From Alcaligenaceae bacterium (GTDB lineage Bacteria > Pseudomonadota > Gammaproteobacteria > Burkholderiales > Burkholderiaceae_B): a stretch of DNA of 9,396 bases. This document shows positions 1 to 6,256 of this stretch, in pieces (position 1 is the stretch's first letter; each line of letters begins with the position of its first letter). A model generated the notes under the pieces. That model saw nothing but the letters and a program-made list of their open reading frames with translations. It was not told the origin of the DNA and searched no databases. The stretch is from positions 1-9,396 of the forward strand of contig JAJUJN010000062.1 of NCBI GenBank assembly GCA_029265335.1, read 5' to 3'. The position numbers and the translations under genes are program-made.

Positions 1-338
1 ACCAGATAGTCGTCGGCGCCTGCAAGCTTGCCGTCGATGACGTCGCGCGGCTCGGCCAGGGCCGTGAGGAACACGAACGGCACATCGGCAAGGGCATCTT
101 CCTGCTCACGCCAGGCGCGCAAGATTTCGTAGCCGTTGCCGCGCGGCAGGTTGATATCACACAAGATCAGATCGGGGCGGAGCGAGCGCAGCTGAATGAG
201 CGCCTGCTCGCCATCGACGGCTTCGATCACCGTATAGCCTGCCTCCTGCAGCTCTTCCACCAAATCGGCACGCAAGTCGTCTTCATCTTCGATGCACAAA
301 ATGCGCGGACGAATCTCGTAAGGAAAAAGGTTGGTCAC
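1..338 (-). CDS. Response regulator, receiver domain (output end cut by window edge)
   Basis: The first 112 residues of a response regulator, truncated by the left window edge, starting at GTG 338 with GAGGTG upstream. The receiver fold is clear. The acidic pocket is E17-D18 (RILCIEDEDDLR), the phosphoacceptor is D61 (LILCDINLPRGNGYEIL), and the switch threonine is T92 (VPFVFLTALAEPRDV). GADDYLV (107 onward) immediately precedes the position of the conserved lysine, which falls outside the window. A short N-terminal extension of about 11 residues (TNLFPYEIRP) precedes the first strand. It is the obvious partner of the kinase encoded just upstream. Because the C-terminal part is missing, I cannot say whether the output is DNA binding, an enzyme, or nothing beyond the receiver. 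Confidence 0.9.
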   Translation of the reverse strand, partial: MTNLFPYEIRPRILCIEDEDDLRADLVEELQEAGYTVIEAVDGEQALIQLRSLRPDLILCDINLPRGNGYEILRAWREQEDALADVPFVFLTALAEPRDVIDGKLAGADDYL

Positions 339-349
339 ACAGACACCTC
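335..349 (-). promoter_or_regulatory. GTGA stop/start overlap with GAGGTG for the response regulator
   Basis: GAGGTG (349-344) is five bases before GTG 338-336, and the kinase TGA (337-335) overlaps that start by the four bases GTGA. The arrangement supports the non-ATG start and coupled synthesis of kinase and regulator. Confidence 0.75.
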
Positions 350-2194
350 TTGAATATCGGATAAAGGAGCTCGCCGAGGCGGGCGCGCAGGCAGCCACAA
401 GGTGAAAGTGGCGCCCTCGCCTGCTTCACTGGTCACGGTGATTTCGCCGTTCTGACGTTGCGCCAGCGCCTGCGCCAGGTTGAGGCCAATGCCAGTGCCC
501 CGCACATCGCCCGCGGTGGAGGCTCGATAGAAACGTTCAAAGACACGAGCCGTCTCGTCAGCCGGGATGCCCACGCCCTTATCGTGCACCGCACACCAAC
601 TCCGGTCGCCGGTACGACCCACCGACACGGTGACCATACTTTCGGCCGGCGAGTACTTCAGGGCATTGCTGAGCAGGTTGCTGAGAATGGAATCCACCAA
701 CACCGGTTCGCACCAGGCCGACACAGGTTCCGGCGGCAGCTCTTGGTGCAGGGTGCGCTCTGGTGAAGCTTCGCGCTGGCGTTCGCAGGCCGCCGCCACC
801 AGAGCGCGCAGGTCGTGAGTATCACCCTCCAGGGCAATCTGCTCAGCATCGAGCCGCGCGGCGTTGAGGGTGGATTCCACCAGATCAGTCAAGCGACGGA
901 TGCTGGCCCGGATGCGCTCCGCGCGCTGCGCGACTTCCGCCGGCGTGACATCATGGCCCCGACGCACCAGCCGCTGCACGTTGGAGTCGATGATAGCCAA
1001 CGGCGTGCGGAACTGATGGCTGACCATGGCCGCAAAACCGCGATAGAACTCGGCGGCGTCGTGCTCGCGCGCGAACGCGCGCTCGAGATCGTGCAAGGCC
1101 ACCAGCAACTTTTCCTGGGTCTCGCGCAAATGCAGGGTGCGCTCGGCCACTAGATGTTCCAGCTCGTCGCGATGCCGCACCAATGCCCTTTCTGCCATGT
1201 AGCGATCGGTGGTGTCTCTCACGAATAGAATGGCGCCCACCACCTCAACGCCGTGACGCAAGGGCGAAACAGTAATGTCGAGATACTGGGGTTGCGCAGC
1301 CAGATCGCGAAAATACGGCTGGTGAGTGCACTCGGCCGACTCGCCATTCAGGCTGGCCTCCACGGCCCTGGCCACTGGCGATGACGCAAAAAGGCCAGCC
1401 ACCTCTGCCAGGGGCATGCCCTGGGCAGACGCCGCCGTCACCGGCACGATGCGGCTCATGGCTGGGTTCCAGAGGGTGCATCGTTGATTGCGGTCAACCG
1501 CCACAATGCCCTCGCCGCTCGAGCCAAGCACTAATTCCGAAAACTGCTTTTCTTGGCGCAAAGACGCCTCGGCACGTCGCGCCTGCCGCAACGTGAACAA
1601 GAGGCGCGTGGACAGCAATGCGCCACTGATCAGAATCACCACCACCGAGGCAATGATTTCCCACAAGGCCTGGCGCGAGAGGTCGAGACGTTCACCGAGC
1701 TCGTCCCACTCTGCCACCATGGCGGCATTGGCGGCACGGTTGAAGAGCGTAGCCAGGGTTTGCAGTACGGCAGCAAACTCTTCACCCGCTTCGAGCGAAC
1801 CATTCTGCACGGCCGGCAACAGCGCCTCGAGTCGCCGGACTTCCAGCGCCGCCGCGCCGATCTGATCAGCCAGGCCGAGGCCCTGCAAGGCCAGCTGCTG
1901 AGGTATTTGATCCAACAGATTCAAGCGGCTCAGCAGAAGGTCGAAGTAGAGCTCAAGATCGCCGTTGGGCAAGCTCAGGCCGGCCAGATGCCGCGCCACG
2001 GCAGCCTCCAGCCGCAGCACTTCGCGCTGCGATTGCGACAACACCCAGACCATATTCTGACCCGCTTCCAGCCGCATCTGACGTTCCGTACCAGCCAGAC
2101 GGATGAGGGCAAAGCACAAAAACAGCGCAAACACCACGATGGTCAGCAGGTTTACTGCATACCCGAATCGGGGCCCTATCCTGGCGTCGGCCAT
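335..2194 (-). CDS. Membrane sensor histidine kinase with periplasmic sensor region and PAS domain
   Basis: A 619-aa inner-membrane histidine kinase. TM1 is at about residues 13-33 and TM2 at about 179-200. They enclose a ~145-residue, Leu-rich and probably helical periplasmic region. No clear HAMP domain follows. A PAS domain spans about 219-333 (VLGSSGEGIVAVDRNQRCTL to GAILFVRDTTD), then a coiled coil of about 335-385. The HisKA phosphoacceptor is H393 in MVSHQFRTPLAII. The HATPase has the N-box SNLLSNALKYSP (N510), G1 DKGVGIP (from D538), the F-box ARVFERFYRAS and G2 GTGIGLNLAQA (566-576). There is no receiver domain attached. All catalytic elements are intact, so it should autophosphorylate and pass phosphate to the adjacent regulator. 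Start ATG 2194 is coupled to the sulfite-oxidase-fold gene; its TGA overlaps the regulator's GTG start. The PAS domain gives a possible second, cytosolic or membrane-proximal signal input. The stimulus is not evident from sequence. Confidence 0.92.
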   Translation of the reverse strand: MADARIGPRFGYAVNLLTIVVFALFLCFALIRLAGTERQMRLEAGQNMVWVLSQSQREVLRLEAAVARHLAGLSLPNGDLELYFDLLLSRLNLLDQIPQQLALQGLGLADQIGAAALEVRRLEALLPAVQNGSLEAGEEFAAVLQTLATLFNRAANAAMVAEWDELGERLDLSRQALWEIIASVVVILISGALLSTRLLFTLRQARRAEASLRQEKQFSELVLGSSGEGIVAVDRNQRCTLWNPAMSRIVPVTAASAQGMPLAEVAGLFASSPVARAVEASLNGESAECTHQPYFRDLAAQPQYLDITVSPLRHGVEVVGAILFVRDTTDRYMAERALVRHRDELEHLVAERTLHLRETQEKLLVALHDLERAFAREHDAAEFYRGFAAMVSHQFRTPLAIIDSNVQRLVRRGHDVTPAEVAQRAERIRASIRRLTDLVESTLNAARLDAEQIALEGDTHDLRALVAAACERQREASPERTLHQELPPEPVSAWCEPVLVDSILSNLLSNALKYSPAESMVTVSVGRTGDRSWCAVHDKGVGIPADETARVFERFYRASTAGDVRGTGIGLNLAQALAQRQNGEITVTSEAGEGATFTLWLPARPPRRAPLSDIQEVSV

Positions 2195-2205
2195 CAGCGC
2201 ACCTC
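2194..2205 (-). promoter_or_regulatory. TGATG stop/start overlap with GAGGTG for the kinase
   Basis: GAGGTG (2205-2200) lies five bases before ATG 2194, and the last base of the upstream TGA is the first base of that ATG. This favours 2194 over ATG 2230, which would overlap the upstream gene by 37 bases, and implies translational coupling. Confidence 0.75.
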
Positions 2206-2727
2206 GAGCTTGTGCAACTGCCATACCCATCGATAGTCGTAACGGATATCCTGCAGCTCGTCGACTTCGTCGCGCGGATACACAATCCAGAGCGGCCCCT
2301 TGTCGCGGGCGCTGAGCCGCTCCCCATTCATGGTGTGCGCCAGAATAACGTCGTACTCACGAAAATCATCGGCGGGAATCTCGATGACGTAATCGTTGAG
2401 CGCGGACGCCTCAACCACGTTGCCTTGCGCTCCCACCCAATCGAGCAAATCGCGCACCAAGACGCCTTCGAACACTTGCTCGCCATCAGTGACCGAGGTA
2501 GATGTGACCACCTGGCGCGCGGGCAGTGCGGTCAGCAGATCGAAGTCGAAATGGGCTTCATCACCCACATTGTGCTGGGTGAGGGCTCCCCGAACTTGCA
2601 GGATCACATCGTGTTGAGGCGGCGGCAATGGCAGCCGCTCGACCGCACTCCACGCGGCGGACGAGAGGGTGAAGGCGCCGACCAGCATCAGCCGGCCCAG
2701 AAAGAGCAGCGGGTTGAAACCTAGCAT
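2194..2727 (-). CDS. Exported sulfite-oxidase-fold (molybdopterin-binding-like) protein lacking the metal-ligand cysteine
   Basis: A 177-aa protein with a signal peptide (hydrophobic core around residues 6-22, likely cut after A28 in SSAAWSA/VERL). The mature domain matches the short form of the oxidoreductase molybdopterin-binding (SUOX/YedY-type) fold. It has a beta start VILQVRG, then FEGVLVRDLLDWVG (family pattern 'W/F-x-G-V-x-L-R-D-L-L'), NDYVIEIP, ILAHTMNGERLSARDKGPL (family pattern 'A-x-x-x-N-G-x-x-L-x-x-x-x-G-P-x'), WIVYP, and a C-terminal WVWQLHKLEV. Catalytic members bind molybdenum through a cysteine ahead of the FEG segment. That region here is VVTSTSVTDGEQV, and the whole protein has no cysteine. 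I infer it does not hold molybdenum in the usual way and acts as a binding or sensory protein. Its TGA shares one base with the kinase start (TGATG), so the two products are made together. Confidence 0.8.
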   Translation of the reverse strand: MLGFNPLLFLGRLMLVGAFTLSSAAWSAVERLPLPPPQHDVILQVRGALTQHNVGDEAHFDFDLLTALPARQVVTSTSVTDGEQVFEGVLVRDLLDWVGAQGNVVEASALNDYVIEIPADDFREYDVILAHTMNGERLSARDKGPLWIVYPRDEVDELQDIRYDYRWVWQLHKLEVR

Positions 2728-2733
2728 TCCGAG

Positions 2734-2739
2734 CCTCCT
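2734..2739 (-). promoter_or_regulatory. Shine-Dalgarno AGGAGG that decides the start at 2727
   Basis: A perfect AGGAGG is six bases upstream of ATG 2727. It rules in 2727 over the earlier in-frame ATG at 2778, whose product would begin with a cysteine- and arginine-rich leader less suited to export. Confidence 0.8.
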
Positions 2740-2782
2740 GCAACATAAAGTGACAAGGATACCCCGGCAAACCCGCAAGTCA

Positions 2783-3319
2783 TCATCCCAGCTTCAAGGC
2801 GGAGTCGAACCGCCCTTCTACCGGCAGGCACTTCGACAGATCAACCTCGGCAAAAAAGCTCTCTTTGCGACAGATCGACGCGGAGAAAGAACCTGCTGCC
2901 CTCGGATTTTGACCCAATTGCAGTTCTTCAATTTGAACGGCGGCCTGACCGCCTTCGGACCCGCCGATATAGAACACGCCCCGCATACCCTGCGGCCACC
3001 ACGACACGGTTGCTGGCACCGAACCGCGGATCTCCCCGGTGCCGGAAAATTCAACTTGCAGGGAATTGGTCAGTAAACGCTCGGACTTGGGGTCAAGAGC
3101 ATGCACGCTGACGAGCACGTTTTCGCCGAACTGCTGGTAGGTTGCAGTGGCGGTGCCTTCGGCAGGTAGATGCAGCGCGTGGCCTTGGTACGGCTGGCCG
3201 TCGATTTTGGCTGTGAGTTCGCCAATCACCTCGCCACCTGGAGCCGACACGGCAGGAGCCGAAAACACCGCCGCCACCCACCACAGAGCCCCACGACGAA
3301 ACGAAAGACACCGAAACAT
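2783..3319 (-). CDS. Small secreted periplasmic protein with two cysteines, unknown function
   Basis: A 178-aa protein with a classical Sec signal peptide: basic start (MFRCLSFRRG), hydrophobic core (ALWWVAAVFSAPAV), and a likely signal peptidase I site after residue 26 (AVSA before PGGE). The mature part is about 152 residues, looks beta-rich (alternating stretches such as NVLVSVHAL, SLQVEFSG, RGVFYIGG), and has only two cysteines (C150, C164). These could form a disulfide after export. I cannot place it in a named family. The start ATG 3319 is chosen because AGGTG lies five bases upstream and it gives a clean signal peptide; the frame reaches a TTG at 3337 that has no Shine-Dalgarno. It lies 77 bases after the membrane-protein gene and 55 bases before the sulfite-oxidase-fold gene, all on one strand. 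It could be a periplasmic partner or ligand-binding protein for the downstream sensor system (inference from position only). Confidence 0.75.
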   Translation of the reverse strand: MFRCLSFRRGALWWVAAVFSAPAVSAPGGEVIGELTAKIDGQPYQGHALHLPAEGTATATYQQFGENVLVSVHALDPKSERLLTNSLQVEFSGTGEIRGSVPATVSWWPQGMRGVFYIGGSEGGQAAVQIEELQLGQNPRAAGSFSASICRKESFFAEVDLSKCLPVEGRFDSALKLG

Positions 3320-3396
3320 TGCAACACCTGAAAACAAAATGAAGGAGAAACTGGACCGCTGATGGAGCTATGGGCGTTTGGGCTCGTTGAACCAGG

Positions 3397-4401
3397 TCAG
3401 ACGGGCTGATCCGGCGCCGCAGTCGCTTCAGCGCCTGCCGCAGGTGCTGGCGCTGGCGTCACGGTTGCAGCAGCTCGCGCCTTGAGCTCACGAAACTTGC
3501 CCGACATCTGCTCCAGGCGGGCTTCCCATTCAGGGTCGGGCTGCTGCCCTTCCACCGTGCGGAAATACACTTGCATGAGGCAGACGATGGCGAAGGGATC
3601 GAGCAGAGAGGCCTTCACGCTCCAGGCCAGCAGCACGGCGAACACCAAGGCGCCAGCGCTCCATCCGCCGGGCATAAGCCATACGATGGCTGCGGCCGGC
3701 GCCAGCATCACCAGGAATACCAAGAAACTCAGCAAATAGATGAACACGGTAAGCCAGGCCGCGTTCTTGAGCATCACCCGATAGTTCTGCCCATACAAAA
3801 TGAGGGCATCTCGCGCCGAGACCCAGCCGTCGTCGGAGCGGGTTCGGATGGCGTGGGCCAGAATGACTTCGTCGACGAAGCCAATGGCCACGCGCAGAAA
3901 CGCATGCAGCAGGCCCATGAGTTGTTTGACACCCGGCAACGGCAAGAGGTTGAACATGCCACGCACCAACCCCACGATGGCACGCAACACGCCGCGCACG
4001 AGCTGATCGATGGCAAACAGAACACTGGCCTGAGCAAAACGCTCTTTCACCACAGTGGTGCCATAAGCGAATTGCGACTGACCCTGGGGCAACGGTTGAT
4101 CGTCGAGCAAGGCCACCAGCACCGCGATATGGCCAGCCTTTACCAGATAGAGAATGTATTCGCGCGCCCAGTACATGAAGACCGAAACCAGCACGAATCC
4201 GGTCAAGCCTCCCCAGAAGGCGGCGCCGGCTTGAAAGCTCTGGCTGCCCAGGGCGCCCACCCCCCAGCCCACTCCCGCGCCCACCGCGGTAACCAGGATG
4301 TAGGCCAGCGTGATGCCGAAATAAACTGCCAGACGCAGCAAGAGGAAAGGTGCGGTTCGCACCAATAACTGCATCGAACGGGAGAGGCTGAAATCCCACA
4401 T
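3397..4401 (-). CDS. Polytopic inner-membrane protein of unknown function
   Basis: A 334-aa protein I do not recognise. The start ATG 4401 has AGGAG six bases upstream and gives MWDFSLSRSMQLL, a short amphipathic beginning. Hydrophobic segments lie at about 18-46 and 60-80, with a further long pair at about 214-241 and 247-277. Several Gly-rich turns occur in the first helices (GAGVGWGVGALG). The middle (about 115-210) is more polar and includes a distinctive stretch around 176-212 with FVDEVILAHAIRTR, then WVSARDALILYGQNYRVMLK; these look like conserved, functionally constrained residues. The C-terminus is a short charged helix (about 290-309) followed by an Ala/Pro-rich, low-complexity tail of about 25 residues that is probably cytosolic and flexible. 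It follows the antiporter genes after 109 bases and precedes the secreted-protein gene by 77 bases on the same strand. A role as an accessory factor of the antiporter complex is possible but rests only on position. Confidence 0.75.
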   Translation of the reverse strand: MWDFSLSRSMQLLVRTAPFLLLRLAVYFGITLAYILVTAVGAGVGWGVGALGSQSFQAGAAFWGGLTGFVLVSVFMYWAREYILYLVKAGHIAVLVALLDDQPLPQGQSQFAYGTTVVKERFAQASVLFAIDQLVRGVLRAIVGLVRGMFNLLPLPGVKQLMGLLHAFLRVAIGFVDEVILAHAIRTRSDDGWVSARDALILYGQNYRVMLKNAAWLTVFIYLLSFLVFLVMLAPAAAIVWLMPGGWSAGALVFAVLLAWSVKASLLDPFAIVCLMQVYFRTVEGQQPDPEWEARLEQMSGKFRELKARAAATVTPAPAPAAGAEATAAPDQPV

Positions 4402-4510
4402 GCTGGGCTCCTGGACGCTCGTTGAGCGATCTTGAACGGGTGTGCGCCAGCGTAGCAACCAACCGCCATGGCGGAACCGTCAGAATCCATAGGCCTCGCG
4501 GTGCTGGAAC
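4402..4510 (-). other. 109-base gap between antiporter block and membrane-protein gene
   Basis: This is the longest non-coding gap in the window. It holds a perfect 12-base palindrome, CCGCCATGGCGG (4463-4474), and an inverted repeat with five-base arms and a three-base spacer (CGCTC at 4416-4420, GAGCG at 4424-4428). The inverted repeat sits just upstream of the next gene's Shine-Dalgarno. Neither is followed by a T-run on the minus strand, so a classical rho-independent terminator is not supported. I see no convincing -35/-10 pair. The gap may still hold a weak promoter, an operator or an attenuation element. Confidence 0.4.
4408..4412 (-). promoter_or_regulatory. Shine-Dalgarno AGGAG that decides the start at 4401
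   Basis: AGGAG on the minus strand lies six bases before ATG 4401. The frame is open further up (to 4458), but no comparable site precedes an upstream start codon, so 4401 is preferred. Confidence 0.75.
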
Positions 4511-6256
4511 TCAGCGATGAGTGAGCGCGAGCCAGAGAACTCCGAGCACCCAAAGCGTACGGCGTGCGCTCCGCTGCCAGGGTTTCATGCCCTCTTCGCG
4601 ACGCGCCAGCCAATAGACGTCGGCCGCCAGCCATCTATCGATCTGGCGCATGAACGGTCGGCGCCATTGATCGGGTTGTTGCAGCCAATGGCCGATGCGC
4701 TGCACCGGCGCCAGGCAAGCGAGTATGCCCCGCCACACCCATGGCAGGATATCGCCGGCCGGCACGCTGGGCAGCTTCGACTCGTGACGCCGCACTCCCC
4801 CCGCCAGCAGTACCCCCACCAGCACCGGCCAGAGCAATGACCACACATTATCCCAACGAAGAAGATAGGCGTATGGGTGTTGGCTCGCCTGTGGCCACCC
4901 AAGCCAGGACAACGTTGTGGCAGCCACCAGCAAGAGAGGTACTGGCGCATGGCGACAGCATGCAACCCAGGCCCGCGGTCGCGCTCGCGCCGAATGGGAT
5001 GCCTGCTGCTCACCCGCCGCAGCGGCGTGTGTGTCGAGGCGGTACAGAAACCAGGCCAGCAGCATGGCGGTGGTGATCGCTGACCAGCTCATGATGGTGT
5101 CGAAAGGTGCCGGCAGCACCCCTTTGGCGGCAAGCTTCACCAAGCCACCGCCCGTAAAGGGCAGGCCAGCGATGGAAAGAGCCGCCAGACCAATACAGAG
5201 CTGGGCTGCCCGCCGCCAACGCGGCGCCACGGTGACAATCCAACCCACGCCCAAAAACAAGGCGGCCTTGGCCAAGCCATGGTGCACGCCGTACAGCACC
5301 AACGCAGAGTGTGCGGCGGGTGTGGCGGCCATGAGGGCGATCATGCCCACCAACAGGCTCATCTGGCTCACGGTGGAATACGCGAGGATCACCTTGGGGT
5401 GGCGCTGTGTGAGCCCCAGCAAGGCGGCCAGAAAAGCGCCCGTCATGCCCAAGACTGCCAAGCCCACCGCCAGGCCCCCATCGGCAGCTCCAAGGAAAAG
5501 GAGGCAACCGCCAATACCGGCCTTCACGATGGCGCCCGACAACACGGCCGACGCCGGAGTGGGTGCGGCCGGATGGGCCAACGGCAACCAGAGGTGCAAG
5601 GGCAGCAAGCCGGCTTTGATGCCGAAGCCAACGAGCAGGAGAACGATCACCATGGGGCCCAGCTCCAGGCTCGCTAGCGCCGCCCGCACTTCGACGATGC
5701 GCACGCTCTCGGCTCCTGCCGCCCCCATCATGAGCCCCGCCAACAAAGCCGCCTCGCCCAATACGGCCATGCACAGATAGACCCGCCCGGCGCGCAAGGC
5801 GTCAGCATTCCCCTGATGCACCACCAAGGCGTACGAAGCCAGCGACACGACGGCGAAGGCCACATAGAACGTCACCACATCGGCCGCCAAAAACACGCCA
5901 ATATTCCCACTCAAAGTGAGGCACCAGAACCCGGTCAGGATGGCCGGTTTGCGTTGGCAGGCAGGATCCAGCTGCGCGAAGCAAGCCGCCAGAAGCCACA
6001 CGAGTGATGTCATCGCCAGCCACCACCGGGCGCCCTCGGTCAATTCCAATTGAACGCCCAGCAGCAGGCCCGGCAGATCGAGCGCGAGCGGTTGCGGTAT
6101 CAGCGCCAGCGCCAGCGCCGGCAAAGGGGCCAGCGGCAACAACCGCAAAGCCTGGCGTCGACACGCCGGCAGCGAACCCAGCAGCCCCAGCAGCAGCGGC
6201 CAACTGGGCGCCACAAATAACAGGAGGTCGAGAGACATGGCAGCTGGCATGGTCAT
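4511..6256 (-). CDS. Third D-type proton-channel-like subunit, TM5 glutamate missing, extended C-terminus
   Basis: A 581-aa member of the NuoN/MrpD-like superfamily. Recognisable parts are TM7 with K214 (GFGIKAGLLPLHLWLP), TM8 with K245 (SAVLSGAIVKAGIGG), the broken-helix region STVSQMSLLVG, TM11 with H326 and K330 (HHGLAKAALFLG), and TM12 with K374 (PFTGGGLVKLAAK). The TM5 motif reads TFYVAFAVVSLASYALV, so A135 (codon GCC at 5854-5852) stands where the family has glutamate. After about residue 410 there is an extension with a helix near 470-487, a charged and tryptophan-rich stretch of about 500-560, and a final hydrophobic segment (RTLWVLGVLWLAL). The start at ATG 6256 overlaps the upstream stop by four bases. 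No strong Shine-Dalgarno is close (GGAG about 14 bases away), which suggests coupled re-initiation. ATG 6250 or 6238 are alternatives. The open frame extends to 6541, but that part is not membrane-like. I infer a structural or altered-mechanism subunit of the same complex. Confidence 0.8.
   Translation of the reverse strand: MTMPAAMSLDLLLFVAPSWPLLLGLLGSLPACRRQALRLLPLAPLPALALALIPQPLALDLPGLLLGVQLELTEGARWWLAMTSLVWLLAACFAQLDPACQRKPAILTGFWCLTLSGNIGVFLAADVVTFYVAFAVVSLASYALVVHQGNADALRAGRVYLCMAVLGEAALLAGLMMGAAGAESVRIVEVRAALASLELGPMVIVLLLVGFGIKAGLLPLHLWLPLAHPAAPTPASAVLSGAIVKAGIGGCLLFLGAADGGLAVGLAVLGMTGAFLAALLGLTQRHPKVILAYSTVSQMSLLVGMIALMAATPAAHSALVLYGVHHGLAKAALFLGVGWIVTVAPRWRRAAQLCIGLAALSIAGLPFTGGGLVKLAAKGVLPAPFDTIMSWSAITTAMLLAWFLYRLDTHAAAAGEQQASHSARARPRAWVACCRHAPVPLLLVAATTLSWLGWPQASQHPYAYLLRWDNVWSLLWPVLVGVLLAGGVRRHESKLPSVPAGDILPWVWRGILACLAPVQRIGHWLQQPDQWRRPFMRQIDRWLAADVYWLARREEGMKPWQRSARRTLWVLGVLWLALTHR

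Noticed and set aside
335..2194. Hybrid histidine kinase
   Set aside because: The protein ends 31 residues or so after the G2 box region with a short basic tail and no receiver domain; the receiver is a separate gene.
1553..2236. Open frame of 227 codons on the plus strand
   Set aside because: Antisense to the kinase's N-terminal half. It is Gln/His/Arg-rich without recognisable structure.
3571..4368. Open frame of 265 codons on the plus strand
   Set aside because: Antisense to the 334-aa membrane protein. It is rich in His, Gln and Arg, has no domain features, and is typical of a shadow frame in GC-rich coding DNA.
4463..4474. Rho-independent terminator after the antiporter block
   Set aside because: The palindrome leaves only a short stem once a loop is allowed, and no T-run follows on the minus strand.
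4917..5780. Open frame of 287 codons on the plus strand
   Set aside because: Antisense to the third D-type subunit, whose membrane motifs and conserved lysines prove the minus-strand frame. The plus-strand product is low-complexity Ala/Arg/Pro.
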